Source of the DNA: Scolanthus callimorphus
Lineage: Eukaryota > Cnidaria > Anthozoa > Actiniaria > Edwardsiidae
DNA: 64,000 nucleotides
Reading direction: 5' to 3'
NCBI GenBank assembly: GCA_033964015.1
Contig: CM066914.1
Span: forward strand, 7,617,831-7,681,830
Part shown: piece after piece, positions 11,407 through 50,600 of the stretch
How positions within the stretch are numbered: the first letter of the stretch is position 1
Layout of the letters: each line of letters starts with the position of its first letter
Made by a program: the position numbers and the translations under genes
Notes under the pieces: generated by a model
What the model saw: only the letters and a program-made list of their open reading frames with translations
Told to the model about the DNA's origin: nothing
Databases searched by the model: none

Positions 11407-13300
11407 TTATGATTTATCATATTCAAATTTTGCCTCACTAGTAAATCCATTTGTGAGTTTAGAGAAGCGCACCTTCACTCCTCCGTCCTCAATCTTTACA
11501 AACGTATCTCTCTCCTCTTCACCCACTTCTTCTCCATTCACCATCACACTCTTCACTTTCGTCACCTTCACATTTTGCAGCCTCACCAGGATATTAACCA
11601 CGTCACTCTTCCTACAGTAAGGCTATCCAATCCTCCATCATTGCTGTGTTTTAAAGGATGAATGAGGTCACTCTCGCTTCGTTTTGAAATGACTTTTTTG
11701 TAATGGAAACGTTTTCTCAGAATTTTCTTACTGAGGCGCATTTGGTTCATAACGTTCTTTGGATCTTTTGCAAGAGGCCACTTACTCTTTTCTCCAATTT
11801 GATCTTGTACCTCATTGTTATTATAATAATCATAATAATTATCATCGCTCACTTTATCATCATCACCTTCATCAAACATACCTCGCTTTCTTTCTTCGCT
11901 CTCCTTACATGCTGGTGAATTTGCCTGATCTTTGTCTCTTACTAACCTATAAGAGGGATTACTTAATGCTATGTAGAGATCACTCCCTTTTTGTTCTGTT
12001 ATCACTGGACAAGGCATCGAGGTCCCTGCTAAGGGACCAGTAGAGACATCAGTGTCCGGCTTGAAAAAGACATAACCATAGGTTGTGCTTCCATTGGTTG
12101 GGAGGTCGTTGAATTTGACGATGTGAGCTGTGCTGTCTTTTTGTTCAATGGAGTACTTGTTGAGCAAATATATGCGGCTGTCTTTTACCACGATGGCGTA
12201 GTCAAAACTCCCACCTAGAGGAGGAGGGGGAAATTAAGATAAGCCAACAAAACAGAACCTCTCTCTTTGTTTTTCCACCAAATGTTGAAATAACTGTTGA
12301 GTAACAGTTATAGTGATTCAGCAGATTCTGGAAATAACAAACAAACACAGACAGAGAGACAATGGCCCAACATTAACTTTTTTTCGAGAGTGCCATTGGT
12401 TAATAGAAAACTCTAGTCACCAAATAGTGAAGTTTGGTCGCCATACTAGAAAGTGGATCGCCATCCTTTTCTCTCGCATGAATGATGTTGACAGCTAATT
12501 TTGAGAAGGACATTTATTAAGACCTACAGACTGGAAAGTTAAGTCGCCATTTGGCGACAAGGTTGAATTATTTGCTCACCAAACCATAAATATAGTTGCA
12601 ATGGTCGCAAAGGTAGGCAGACAGACCATGACCTTTGCATCTTTCAGTACACAAAAAGCTAGCCGCCTTCGAAATGATATCAATTCAATCGTGTGCTATT
12701 TTGGGCATTTTTTATCTCTTTAGCGCGTATCAAGATATTTATATAGCATCACTCAATCGACAATTCGCGTTCCGCTACAAAAGCTCATTCATAAAAAGTG
12801 TCCTATTCTTGAGCACGATTGACTACGTGTAGAGCATGATCGAGTATGATGTGGTACGCACCTGTCCTGGCGTGCTTTAACCATGCTACAGCGTACCTCC
12901 CTTGTGTATCGAGACTTCCGGAGTCAGTCTTGGATTTCTGGTCCCCGATCTTCACGTGTAGACCTTGCGCTGTTGGGTTTGGTACGTGGTACAGATTACC
13001 GTTAGTGTCAGTTAAATCCACTGCATTACCTGTCCAGACAGTCTGCTCTGCTAAACTGACGCCAAGGTCATGATTTGCACCCCCAATTTTTATATACGAG
13101 GTCTGCAGCTTGTTTCCTCTGGCATTCCCTACTAGCTTGTCCTGGAAAAGGGTTGTTTGTGGGTAGTATTTGCTTTCGATGTGACTAAGCCTAACGTCAC
13201 TGCCAACAGCAACATCAGTCCGTCCATCATGAAGTAGGATTTTGAGAATGAGAACTTCATCATTTCCAAGGTCATATAATCCGGGGTCCGGTACATCATC
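11407..13300 (-). CDS. Polysaccharide lyase family 8-like enzyme, C-terminal part only (5' exons not found; possible frameshift)
   Basis: Three exons fit in phase: about 13300-12862, 12214-11947 and 11611-11407 (stop at 11407). The protein resembles the C-terminal beta-sandwich half of chondroitin/hyaluronate lyases of PL8: KSYFMMDGLMLLL, TTLFQDKLVG, TDTNGNLYHVPNP, a GRYAVAWLKH stretch, SFDYAIVV and ALSNPSYR. The N-terminal toroid with the catalytic residues is not visible upstream, so activity cannot be claimed. The frame changes at 13203-13204, where LLL should run into GSDVRLSH; a GG that should be GGG would repair it. The region 11617-11946 reads open but is better explained as an intron. 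It is divergent from the DPP gene at 15.9 kb. Either a 5'-truncated gene or one whose upstream exons I could not recognise. Family assignment is from memory of motifs. Confidence 0.6.
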
Positions 13301-13655
13301 GTGTCACAATATTGCCGATGTTTTCAATGAACTTCAGTTTCTTTATAACAAACACCGACGTAAATTTATCTAGGAGTCTCTTACAGCGCCATTCACTGTT
13401 TTTCAATATTTCCATTCTAATGCTAATGTCTTAACCGTAGATATTGAATAGCATCCTTTGTTCTGTGAACCAACCGATCTCTGGTTGGCGCATTAATAAC
13501 AATGGATGACGTCAGTGTGAACAGAGGGGCGTGTATTGGAAATTATAAAAAACGCCGTTTTGCTTTGTTTTATAAAAGTGCTCTTGTTTTTCAAGCTAAG
13601 TCAACATTCATTGCCACACAAACATACATGTTTACTTTTTATTTGATGATTACTA

Positions 13656-13991
13656 TTAAGTAGCGCTCCGTCCAAGAACGATAGCGTGAACGGCTATGCA
13701 TATGGGGAATTTGAGTTATGCTTTGTGTAAAATTTTAAATTGTTAAATTTCTAAACAACTAATTGGCTTAGTCAACAAATCCTGGCCTTCTGATTGGTTG
13801 AAATTTGTTTTTGACCGATTTCGTAGCGAAATACTTCGTTTGCAGTGCTGAATTCTTTCCGAATAGGTCTTCCGGATATTTCATAGCATTTCGTTGTTCA
13901 AGAAGAAAATCGAGTGTGAGCATCACTAGACGACCACTGTTTCCGCGGCCCTATTGTTTCCGCTATAGTTCTAAGACGGAGCGCTACTTAA
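13656..13991. mobile_element. piggyBac-like MITE with TTAA ends
   Basis: TTAA at 13656-13659 and 13988-13991 flank inverted ends GTAGCGCTCCGTC...GACGGAGCGCTAC, with pairing extending about 35 bp. TTAA is the piggyBac target duplication. The interior is non-coding. Confidence 0.65.
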
Positions 13992-13999
13992 ATATACAT

Positions 14000-14930
14000 T
14001 TTCCCGTTTCAATTCTCGTACTCAGAGCAAGGGCGGATCTACCGGGGGTGATTAGGGTGGCTAGCCACCCCCCTTGTTCTCATATTTCTTGTAAAAACCT
14101 TACGATTATCCACCCCCTTGGTCTGAACTCTGTAGTATATCCTTTGTAGCCACCCCCCTTCTTAAGGGTCTGCATCCGCCACTGCAGAGAGCTTCCCACT
14201 CTTTCACACAAGCAGCTTTCCTCGCGAGGTTTCTACCCTGCGTAGAAAACGTTGCCGTGGAGTTTTAGGGTCCGTGCAAAGCCTGAAAGTATAGACATTA
14301 TCGTTAATATTTGGCCACGTGGAATATGGTGACAATGACCTCTGAAACCAACGGGAAACGCCAGCGCGGAAACGCTTGCTAGTTCTTCATAGTTTGATTG
14401 GCATGCGCCGAAAAGCCATTTCGTGACAAGTTTGTCTGTAGTTGAGTTCAACTGTCTACAGATTGTCAAATATCGCATCAAGCAAGCCTTCTCTTCCTAT
14501 AACTATATGCAGTTCTCACGAGTGCTGAAAGAAGAACAAGGTTATTTTCCTCATCGCGAGAGAGTACTTCAAAGCAGTTGAATGCACACGGAGACCCAAT
14601 AGTTGTGCACAAGGATGCCAGAGACCTCTCAAATCAATTGAAACTTCCTTTTCACCGGGCTTTGGGCCCGCTTTGGGCACAACAGCTCGCTGCTCTCACT
14701 TGTCGCCTCTTGGCTCAGTCCTTGTGACAAGTCTTCAGTTGGACGCCTTGCCCTGCGGGGCCATTGGATTTCGAAACCACGAACGAGTACGAATTGCATC
14801 TGTTATCACGTGGCCCTAAGTGCGCCCCATTAACAGGGTCAGGAGTATAGGGACAGTGTTGTGACTACAAGCATTCCAAGCACGCCCTCGCACCTTTTAA
14901 GACATTTCCGACGAACGTGGGTCCTTAAAA
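14000..14930. other. Interval without a supported gene
   Basis: Contains a dispersed repeat with CCACCCCCCTT motifs (about 14040-14170) and otherwise unassigned sequence. I see no PL8 exon, RNA gene or convincing reading frame on either strand. It precedes the two DPP-type first exons. Confidence 0.4.
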
Positions 14931-14931
14931 C

Positions 14932-15036
14932 ATGGTTCTCGGCCGTAAAACTAAAAGATCTTGTTAATCTTTGTCCCTGTACTTGCAGCTGCTGTTATCA
15001 CTATTACAGTGGTGGTTTTAACAACGGAAAAACCAG
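14932..15036 (+). CDS. Possible alternative (or paralogous) first exon of the DPP gene, one base short
   Basis: ATG at 14932 (context AACATGG) gives MVLGRKTK and then a stop, but one frame over the exon continues into a hydrophobic segment, LLIFVPVLAAAVITITVVVL, then TTEKP and a donor CCAG|GTATGA. If one A is missing from the AAAA run near 14953-14956, the exon would be 106 nt, ending in phase 1. That is exactly the length and phase of the DPP first exon at 15882-15987, with the same plan: short basic cytoplasmic tail, membrane anchor, charged linker. It could splice in frame to the exon at 17563. Whether it is used, or is a relic of a duplicated gene, cannot be decided here. Confidence 0.4.
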
Positions 15037-15881
15037 GTATGACTGATTCCCTGGCGATTTAAATTCAGTACATTTAGAGCTGCACAAGCGCTTCTCAGAG
15101 ATACAAAAGATGGAGCAGGATTTAGTCCCGGAAGCCAGCATGATAAAAGCGCGGACCACATTTGTCACTAAGCCCGACCTACCGGAGGTATTACAGCGAA
15201 TAAGTTGGTTTTCTCTGGGAAAGGACACGAAACAAGTTTTGGGACTGACATTTGCCCGGCATTTGCCTCGATAAATGTTAGAGAGCTTACGCTGATGTGA
15301 GCGAAAATCAATTTTAAATCACTATTTTTCGTTGTACTACATTGAAGCTCTCCCGCGCATTTGGCGGGATTTCCCAAAAAATACCAAGAAAAATAGCCCG
15401 CTATGAACTTGTGAACGGCTGCTTGTAATTCACTGACAACTCGCACTTGTGCACTGCTATGTTATCCTGCGCTTTTTCAACGTCCCTCTAAAATTGACCT
15501 TGGTTTTATCAGTCGAACGGAGCGGCCCTTGTGCGGCGATTACCAACAAGGCAGTTGAGAACCACCCCATGGGCCGTGGGGGCAGTAAGGCGACACGGAA
15601 TCATTTTAGAGGAGTTTTTTCCACTGCAATTATAATTTCTGCTACTTCTCACCGTACCCCTAGCACGCTCTGGTGTTAAAAGTCGAGTGTTTTGTAACGC
15701 GAGTCTGTGAATTCTCTGTAAATTGGAGTCAGCTGTTGAAATATGACCAAATCGCTGCCTGTCAATCCAAGCTCTCAGTTAGTATAAGCACTAAATCTTT
15801 CCAACGCGGCTACGCTTGCTGCTAGATAGAATTGGATTGTCGCTGCATTTGGCGCCTGGACTCGCTGTTCATTAGCTCAAA
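15037..15881. other. Interval between the two DPP first exons
   Basis: No supported gene. If the upstream exon at 14932 is a true alternative first exon, this stretch would be intron for it and promoter plus leader for the exon at 15882. No TATA element or other clear regulatory site was recognised. Confidence 0.35.
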
Positions 15882-44327
<28,446 letters not shown>

Positions 44328-46400
44328 ACCTCGCAGCGCGAACCATGACTGAACTTCATCCGCCCTCCACCCTAACCCCATGCTCGATAATCTAGCGCCT
44401 CTGAGCTGCAAAAGGGGAAACGCAGCGCCGGGTCCTTGAGCATTTCCTGTACTGACCCTATCCTTGTTTGGTTTTGCTGGTTTGGCGGCTTTCTGTGTTG
44501 GAGATGAACCGCGAGGAAGCACGGGACCGAATGACGTCAGATATCCTACCTAACCACAGGAAACCCGCACAGAACGCAAGGACTAGGCTGGATGCAGTCC
44601 TTTTTACCCACACAACTCCTTTATTATCGACACTAAAGTCCAAATATAAAAGCCCATAAAAGCGCAAATAATGTAATATACGATCGATTGTTAGATAACT
44701 GATATGAAGTATTACAAAAGACATATTTGTTAAATATACAGAGAAGTCGATATTTTTGTATATGTGGAATTATTGTTGGATACATAATGTGTTAATGTAA
44801 TAAAACAAATTTACAAAGCTCGTGGCTTATTATGTGCAAGGCAGGTTAATATAGAACTTGGCTGGGGTTCCATGCAGCGTTCGCACAGTCTTGTACAGGC
44901 CTTGAAAGTCCTTCAATTTGAAAATTTGTGCCTGAAAGTGCTTACTTTTTGCGAGCGATTGCTTCTACAACTATGAGTATTATGATGACGGGAAAGCTGT
45001 AGGGGTGGCGCTATAGGTAAAGGCATCGGCTTCAGGGGCATAGCTAGAGCTTTTTTTGTAAGGTACGCAAGAGAGTCGTCTGAAGACATAATCAACAGAA
45101 AAATAAAACTAAGTGAAAATTTTAGTACGCATGCCGTTGCGTAGATATGTCTCAGTCTACACTTTGAGTGCAAATTGGCATAACCATTGTCCGTTGCCAC
45201 TTGCCAATTTTAGCTTGACAACCGATGACGCTTTGATCCCCAAAATACTGAAACATGAACATCAAACTCTTGCGCTCATCGCTAATATTTTAAAGGAGAC
45301 AAAAGGCCATAACGAGCAAGTATAAGGGTTGAGCTATCGCATCACAGCAATTTGAATTACGAACACGCATTCACAACAGTAAGATTTAGCGATAAGAACA
45401 GCGTCGACTTAACTAAATTCGGATTTTTTGTACAATATGTTAAGAATAGAGTACAGAGCTGAGATTTACAGTGAGACTGTCTAGTGTAGACTGTCTAGTC
45501 CTCGAGTTTTCTTAAACATGGTCATTGAATTTCTCGGGCACACGCCGCGGTGGGGAAAAAACTGCATTCCCCCTTCCTCACAGCAAAAACAGGATGACCA
45601 AGGCGTGTCCCCCACGGCCTTGACACGAACCCCCTTCGATAAAATCCGTTATATTACAATAGCGTATTTGGGCCATTTCTATACTACAGGACGTCTCTCA
45701 AAAAGGCTGCTGGCAAGAAATTACCTTGTTCGCCAGGAGCGAGGTAAATCGGAAAATTGCCGGCAGCGAAGAAGGGAGCAAGAGGCAAAATTCCACGAAA
45801 CAAGCAAGAAATTCCAAACAAAATAGCCAGGGCACCTGTGCGGTGGTGAAATACAAAAAAAATTTCAGCAAGAGCCGCTTTCTGGCCTTTTCCCCAGCAG
45901 TGAGAGGACGTGAAGAACAGGTTTTCTGAGGAACAGGTCCGGAGTATTTATTTACTACATGAAGACACGCCTTACTGCTAATAAGAAAGGGGATTTCTGC
46001 AAAAAAACATTCATGGGAAAAGCTGAATTTCCCAGGGCACGAGAATGTGAAGGATCGATCCGGAATTCACATGTATAGCCATGGAAAAACCGAACACTTC
46101 CATTTTTGTGCCAATGGGAAATTCAGCTTTTCCCATGGTGATGGTTTCTTCAGATGAATTTTCTGGAACAGGGGAAATGAGAAGTCATTTGAATTAGATG
46201 CAAAGCCATTTATTCAGTTCAATCATACATCAGCTCTATGAATCAGTATTCCAACCCATAAAACCCAGTTATACAAAGCACATTGTATTCGGCATAGTTC
46301 ACTAAGTACATATCAATGCAATAGAGTCCATGTTCAGTTTATACAATTTCTGGAATCCAGAAACTCAAATAGAGTCCATAAATCGGGAGTATAGCATTTG
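44328..46400. other. Intergenic interval, DPP to histone H1
   Basis: Contains the DPP polyadenylation signal (44799), a repeat arm at 44530-44590 and the CATGGGAAATTCAGC repeat at 46010-46165. Short open frames at 45113-45325 and 45518-45929 have no recognisable domain, Kozak support or splice partners. Otherwise nothing seen. Confidence 0.45.
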
Positions 46401-46412
46401 CATCTGAGTCCT

Positions 46413-46973
46413 TTAGTTGCGCCTTCTGGGAGATCGTCGAGGTCGCGTCTTTCTCGCTGCTACTTTGGACGCCACTTTCCTTCCTCGGCGCGCGGGACTT
46501 GCCATCTTGCGGCTTGCGCGTGACTTCGCTTTGCGGGCAGTACGCTTCTTCTTAACTTGTCTGCGCCTGGACTTGGACGCCTTCTTTGTCACCTTCTTGA
46601 CCGAAGCCTTGCGCGATCTTCGTCCGCCCCTCTTGGCGACTTTCCGCCCCTTTCGTGCCTTGGCTGATCTTTTGCGTCGTGGCTTAGATGCAGTGGCATT
46701 AGAAACCTTAAAGCTTGCTCCACTTTTCTTCAAAGCTCCACTTTTGACACCCCTTGCGATCGCCACTCTTACAGCCAAGGCCGCCGAGGAACGCAGGCTA
46801 TTGTTCTTCTGAAGGTATCTGAGGATGTCCTTAGAGCTGGAGCCAGTTCGCGAGGCAAGGGCTTCAACTGCTTTGACCACCATTTCAGTGGTAACTGCCT
46901 GCCGTTTCGCAGCCTTCTTGGTTCTTTGCTTCTTCGCTGCTGTTGCGGATTTGCGCCCACGTGTTTTTGCCAT
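46413..46973 (-). CDS. Linker histone H1, sperm / protamine-like type, intronless
   Basis: A 186-residue single-exon protein. Residues about 28-92 form the winged-helix H15 domain (TTEMVVKAVEALASRTGSSS, then DILRYLQKN, AALAVRVAIARGVKSGALKK, ASFKVS). It is preceded by a short basic tail with KKQRTKKAAKRQ. It is followed by a Lys/Arg-rich tail that becomes increasingly arginine-rich, ending RKTRPRRSPRRRN. Linker histones bind nucleosome entry/exit DNA. The arginine-heavy tail resembles sperm-specific H1 and PL-I protamine-like proteins of invertebrates. No canonical histone 3' stem-loop follows the stop; there is a small hairpin (46348-46364) and an AATAAA (minus strand, about 46208), suggesting a polyadenylated, replication-independent mRNA. 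A CCAAT box lies near 47060 upstream. Confidence 0.92.
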   Translation of the reverse strand: MAKTRGRKSATAAKKQRTKKAAKRQAVTTEMVVKAVEALASRTGSSSKDILRYLQKNNSLRSSAALAVRVAIARGVKSGALKKSGASFKVSNATASKPRRKRSAKARKGRKVAKRGGRRSRKASVKKVTKKASKSRRRQVKKKRTARKAKSRASRKMASPARRGRKVASKVAARKTRPRRSPRRRN

Positions 46974-47618
46974 TTCGAGGATTGTTACTCAAATCGAAAG
47001 CAGAAATGCGCAAGATCACACAAGAGAAGGCTTCTTTCGGGGGATAATTGATCACACTAATTGGGCTAACGATTATGACATAATCATATTACAAATCAAT
47101 TATCGCGCGCGCGATCCGAATCCGTGGTGTAAAACCCGTTATTAAACAGGTTAAACCAGTATGATTTTAATGTATTGTCCAACAATTTACATAGACAAAG
47201 TATTGCAACAGCATTATACAAGTCGCATTGTTTCAACTAAAAATTTGTTAAAATATTTTATTTGGAGTTTTGCACGTGTATTAGTTCAATACTCATACTT
47301 TTAAAGAATAAATTGCTTATACAAATGAGTCTAATAGTGCCTTCAAACTCGTCTTGTAGATATTATTAGAGGCAAACAACACATTGGCAGTTGTGATGTT
47401 TCACAGGAGGTGCAAATGGAGGAGATGAATTAAAACATCTATACAGCCTCTGGACATGTTCCAGCCCTATAGTATGGACGCACTATAACTGATTTTCTTC
47501 TGTATGACATTGCATTACAGCACTCCATTGTTGGTCTGATTCCATTTTTCGACCACTTATTATTTTACTATAGACCAGGAAGGTCCCTGAATGTGTATCA
47601 CTATTACGCCATAAAAAA
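46974..47618. other. H1 promoter side and RSU1 3' flank
   Basis: Both flanking genes are on the minus strand, so this holds the H1 upstream region (CCAAT near 47060, a GCGCGCGCG run near 47106) and the RSU1 3' untranslated region. No further gene recognised. Confidence 0.4.
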
Positions 47619-50600
47619 TTAGTTCTTTTTTCTGCTCTTCTTTAGAGTTTTCTGTTTTTCCTCTTTCAGAGGTGCTGTTGCTCCAGATTCTTTGTGTCTT
47701 TCATAAACCCTGGAAATACAAAAGAATGCGATGTTAGGCCCTCAAATACTAATAACCATCCGCGATATCAAATGTATACCCATTAGTTGAATTGTTAAAA
47801 AACGGCTGAAAATTCAGGCTATCGAATGGCGCCATACAAAAGCCTTCCCTCTCGATTCGGCACTTCTGTATTTTGTTTCCAAATCTGCCGTTAACTTGGA
47901 AAAATGTCATCAGAAACATAGTCACAGAATTTGTTACCGAGTGCAGGACGTTTCTAACAATGCTCATAACTAATATTTTAACCAGGTTCTACGATACAAT
48001 TTTGCTAGCATTCCAATTGGCAAAAAGAAACTATTCAGATATGAAACCGGCAGAAACCATGCTTTAATTTCTTTTTGGTAGGGAAGCCATGCCAGAGTTA
48101 TCAGCGATATGTTACTCGTTTGGTCCGCTTTTAATGAAGAAGAAAGCCGTATAAACTTCCTGACAAACACACAAATAACAAAAATACTGTAAAAAAGTAT
48201 TTATAAATGGCAAGTGTACCGTGGAAATTTCTGGCTACGCCCATTACAATTTCCTAGAATCCACGAAAGTGCAAGAAAACCCAAGTCGTTGTGAACTTGT
48301 TTCCCATCGACATCGTTTGGCGCTTGCGTCCCCATAACCCGACGGGCAGAAAAGCGAATGAATTTTTGTAGGATTTGCGGCGCAACCAAAACCTTTTGTT
48401 TTCACCAGCTTTTGTTTGGTTTTGCGATAAAAAAAACTCATGATATTAGGTGTTCGTATTCCAGCTCAAATTTGCCACGCAACTTTTCGCTTAGTTCTGG
48501 GTCTTGTTCTGTGTTCATGTGCTCCAAAACGATCTTAATACTCACACTTTATAACCGTCGGTTCGAATATAGTCCATGACATGAGATGGACCTAACACTA
48601 TCTGGTCTTCCAACTGTTGAATCCACGGGTTGCCTTCTGTTTTAAATACGTTCCTTGGACTTCCCAAGTTCAGTAATCCTAGCGATGGGAATAAGCAACG
48701 AAAAAAGCATGATAAAATAATTGAAATAATCAATATTTTCCATGGATCATCATTAGATTACTTCACCAAAGCAATCTTATGTTATTTTTTGTGGACCACT
48801 GAATAAATTTTGTTCGCGTGATATTTTTCTTATAGGAGGAGGCCCTCCACTGACTAGGGCAGCAATAGCGAATACGAAAACCATCGGAGGGGGAAAATCC
48901 TTTCGGAGGTTCCAGTAAAAGATTTCAAACCTGTAGGCATGACAAAACGGAAAAGCGTACACTTATCAAAATTACTTGAAAGTTAGTTCAGGGAAAAAGT
49001 TGAATACTTTTTGCAACATTACGACGCATTGATTCGGCTGCTCTCCAACGTGCGACATTGAACTCGCCCGATTTCCATTTTCTGCCCGTTTCCCAAACTT
49101 CACTTCGGCTAAAACTTTGGGTTCGTTTTTGCCGGAAGCCAATATTAACAAAGTTAAAGATATTTTGAAAGAATTTTAGGATTTTTGGGGTGATAAAGCT
49201 AAACACCATGTTTTAGATATTACCGAGTTCAGGAGGAAGCACCATAAGCCGATTGTTTTGCACATGAAGTTCTCGTAGTTTTTTCAGCTCTCCAATCTCA
49301 GGCGGTAAGTCTACCAGGTCATTATCACGGAGAACAAGCTACAAAAAAAAAGTGTACAACACTGTAACATCGGAAATATGTAATATTATAATAACTTTGG
49401 TGAGCATTGTGGCGTATTATCCGGGCTCTAATGAGCATTTTGGCGGGCTCTAATATATTAGAGCCCGCGCGAGTCAGTCGGCGTTATGATGGTCGCCATA
49501 AATTCTCATTTTTGTACTCAATGCTCTCCAAAGTTATAATAATAGTAATCTAGTTGATGTTCTTGGCGTAAATATGTTTTGGGCCCTTCTCAGTGCTCAT
49601 TTTATCCCTCGCTGCGCTCGGGCTAAAATGAGCCTGAGTCGGGCCCAAAACATATTTACGCCCGCGTACATCAACTAGAGCAGATTTCGTATGACTGTGA
49701 AAAGTGGCGCGGTACTGTCGCGGTGGCGGTACGGAACCTGGCCCGCTGTAGATGGAATGAAATCGCCAATGAAATCGCGTAATCGCGGTACGGTCATGGT
49801 CGCGGCGCGGAACAACTTTGTGGCGGTACTTTTCACAGACATACGAAATCTGCTCTATATTGTTATATTGTGAACGGGACCACCAGTATTTCATTCTTTA
49901 CGACTAAAATATCAGTTAATCGCAAAATGTCAACTAGTTTTGTGAATGTGAATAAAACTTCTCTTTGACTAAGGGACCGTTCATTTTTTGTCAGGGAGGG
50001 GTTGCTGGTGGAAATGAGGGGAGACCCTCATGGGTGGCCCCCCCCTTTCATGTCCGTATTTTTTTAGATGCCCCCCCTAAATCCAATGTATTTTTCTGAT
50101 GAACCCCCCTCTCAGTTGATATGAAAGTGACTGTACATATAAAAGTGGCATACTGTAATATCAAACCTTTAGAATAGACATTGAGTTGTAGTTATACTGT
50201 GTATTTTCTTGCCAACTAATCAAAGCCTTGTTTTGAGGAACTAACTTTTCGTTCCCTCCCTGGTATGTGCTTGTACTTTTTTGGGTGACCCCCCTTTAGG
50301 GGCATATTTTTTTAGGTGCCCCCCTTTGAGGCCTGTCTTTTTTGGGGTGACCCCCTTCATTTTCACCCCCCCCCCCCCCCCCCCCCCCCCTGCTGAATAA
50401 CGAACGGTCCCTAAAGGTTTAAAATTTTCCAATGTCTGGAAATTTGAAAGATGTTTCAACACCAACAGCAGGATATGCTTCCCTGCTAGCAGAAGAGGTC
50501 TCTCACGTTCTCAATTGTTCTTGCGGTGAGGGAACTCTGTTTAGCTTGCAGTGAAAGGAAATGCTACTTACCACTAATAAATTCTTGAGCTGAGCAATTT

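Noticed and set aside
11617..11946. Asp/Asn/Tyr-rich open stretch read through between two lyase exons
   Set aside because: Treating it as an intron (donor ATAG|GTTAGT, acceptor TGTAG) joins ALSNPSYR to a lyase-like tail in phase; the low-complexity reading has no support.
14233..14481. Minus-strand frame as an upstream lyase exon
   Set aside because: No PL8 motif or splice-phase match to the exon ending near 13300.
45518..45929. Open frames downstream of the DPP gene
   Set aside because: No recognisable domain, and composition like surrounding repeats.
46417..46812. 131-codon open frame antisense to histone H1
   Set aside because: Shadow of the highly biased H1 coding sequence.
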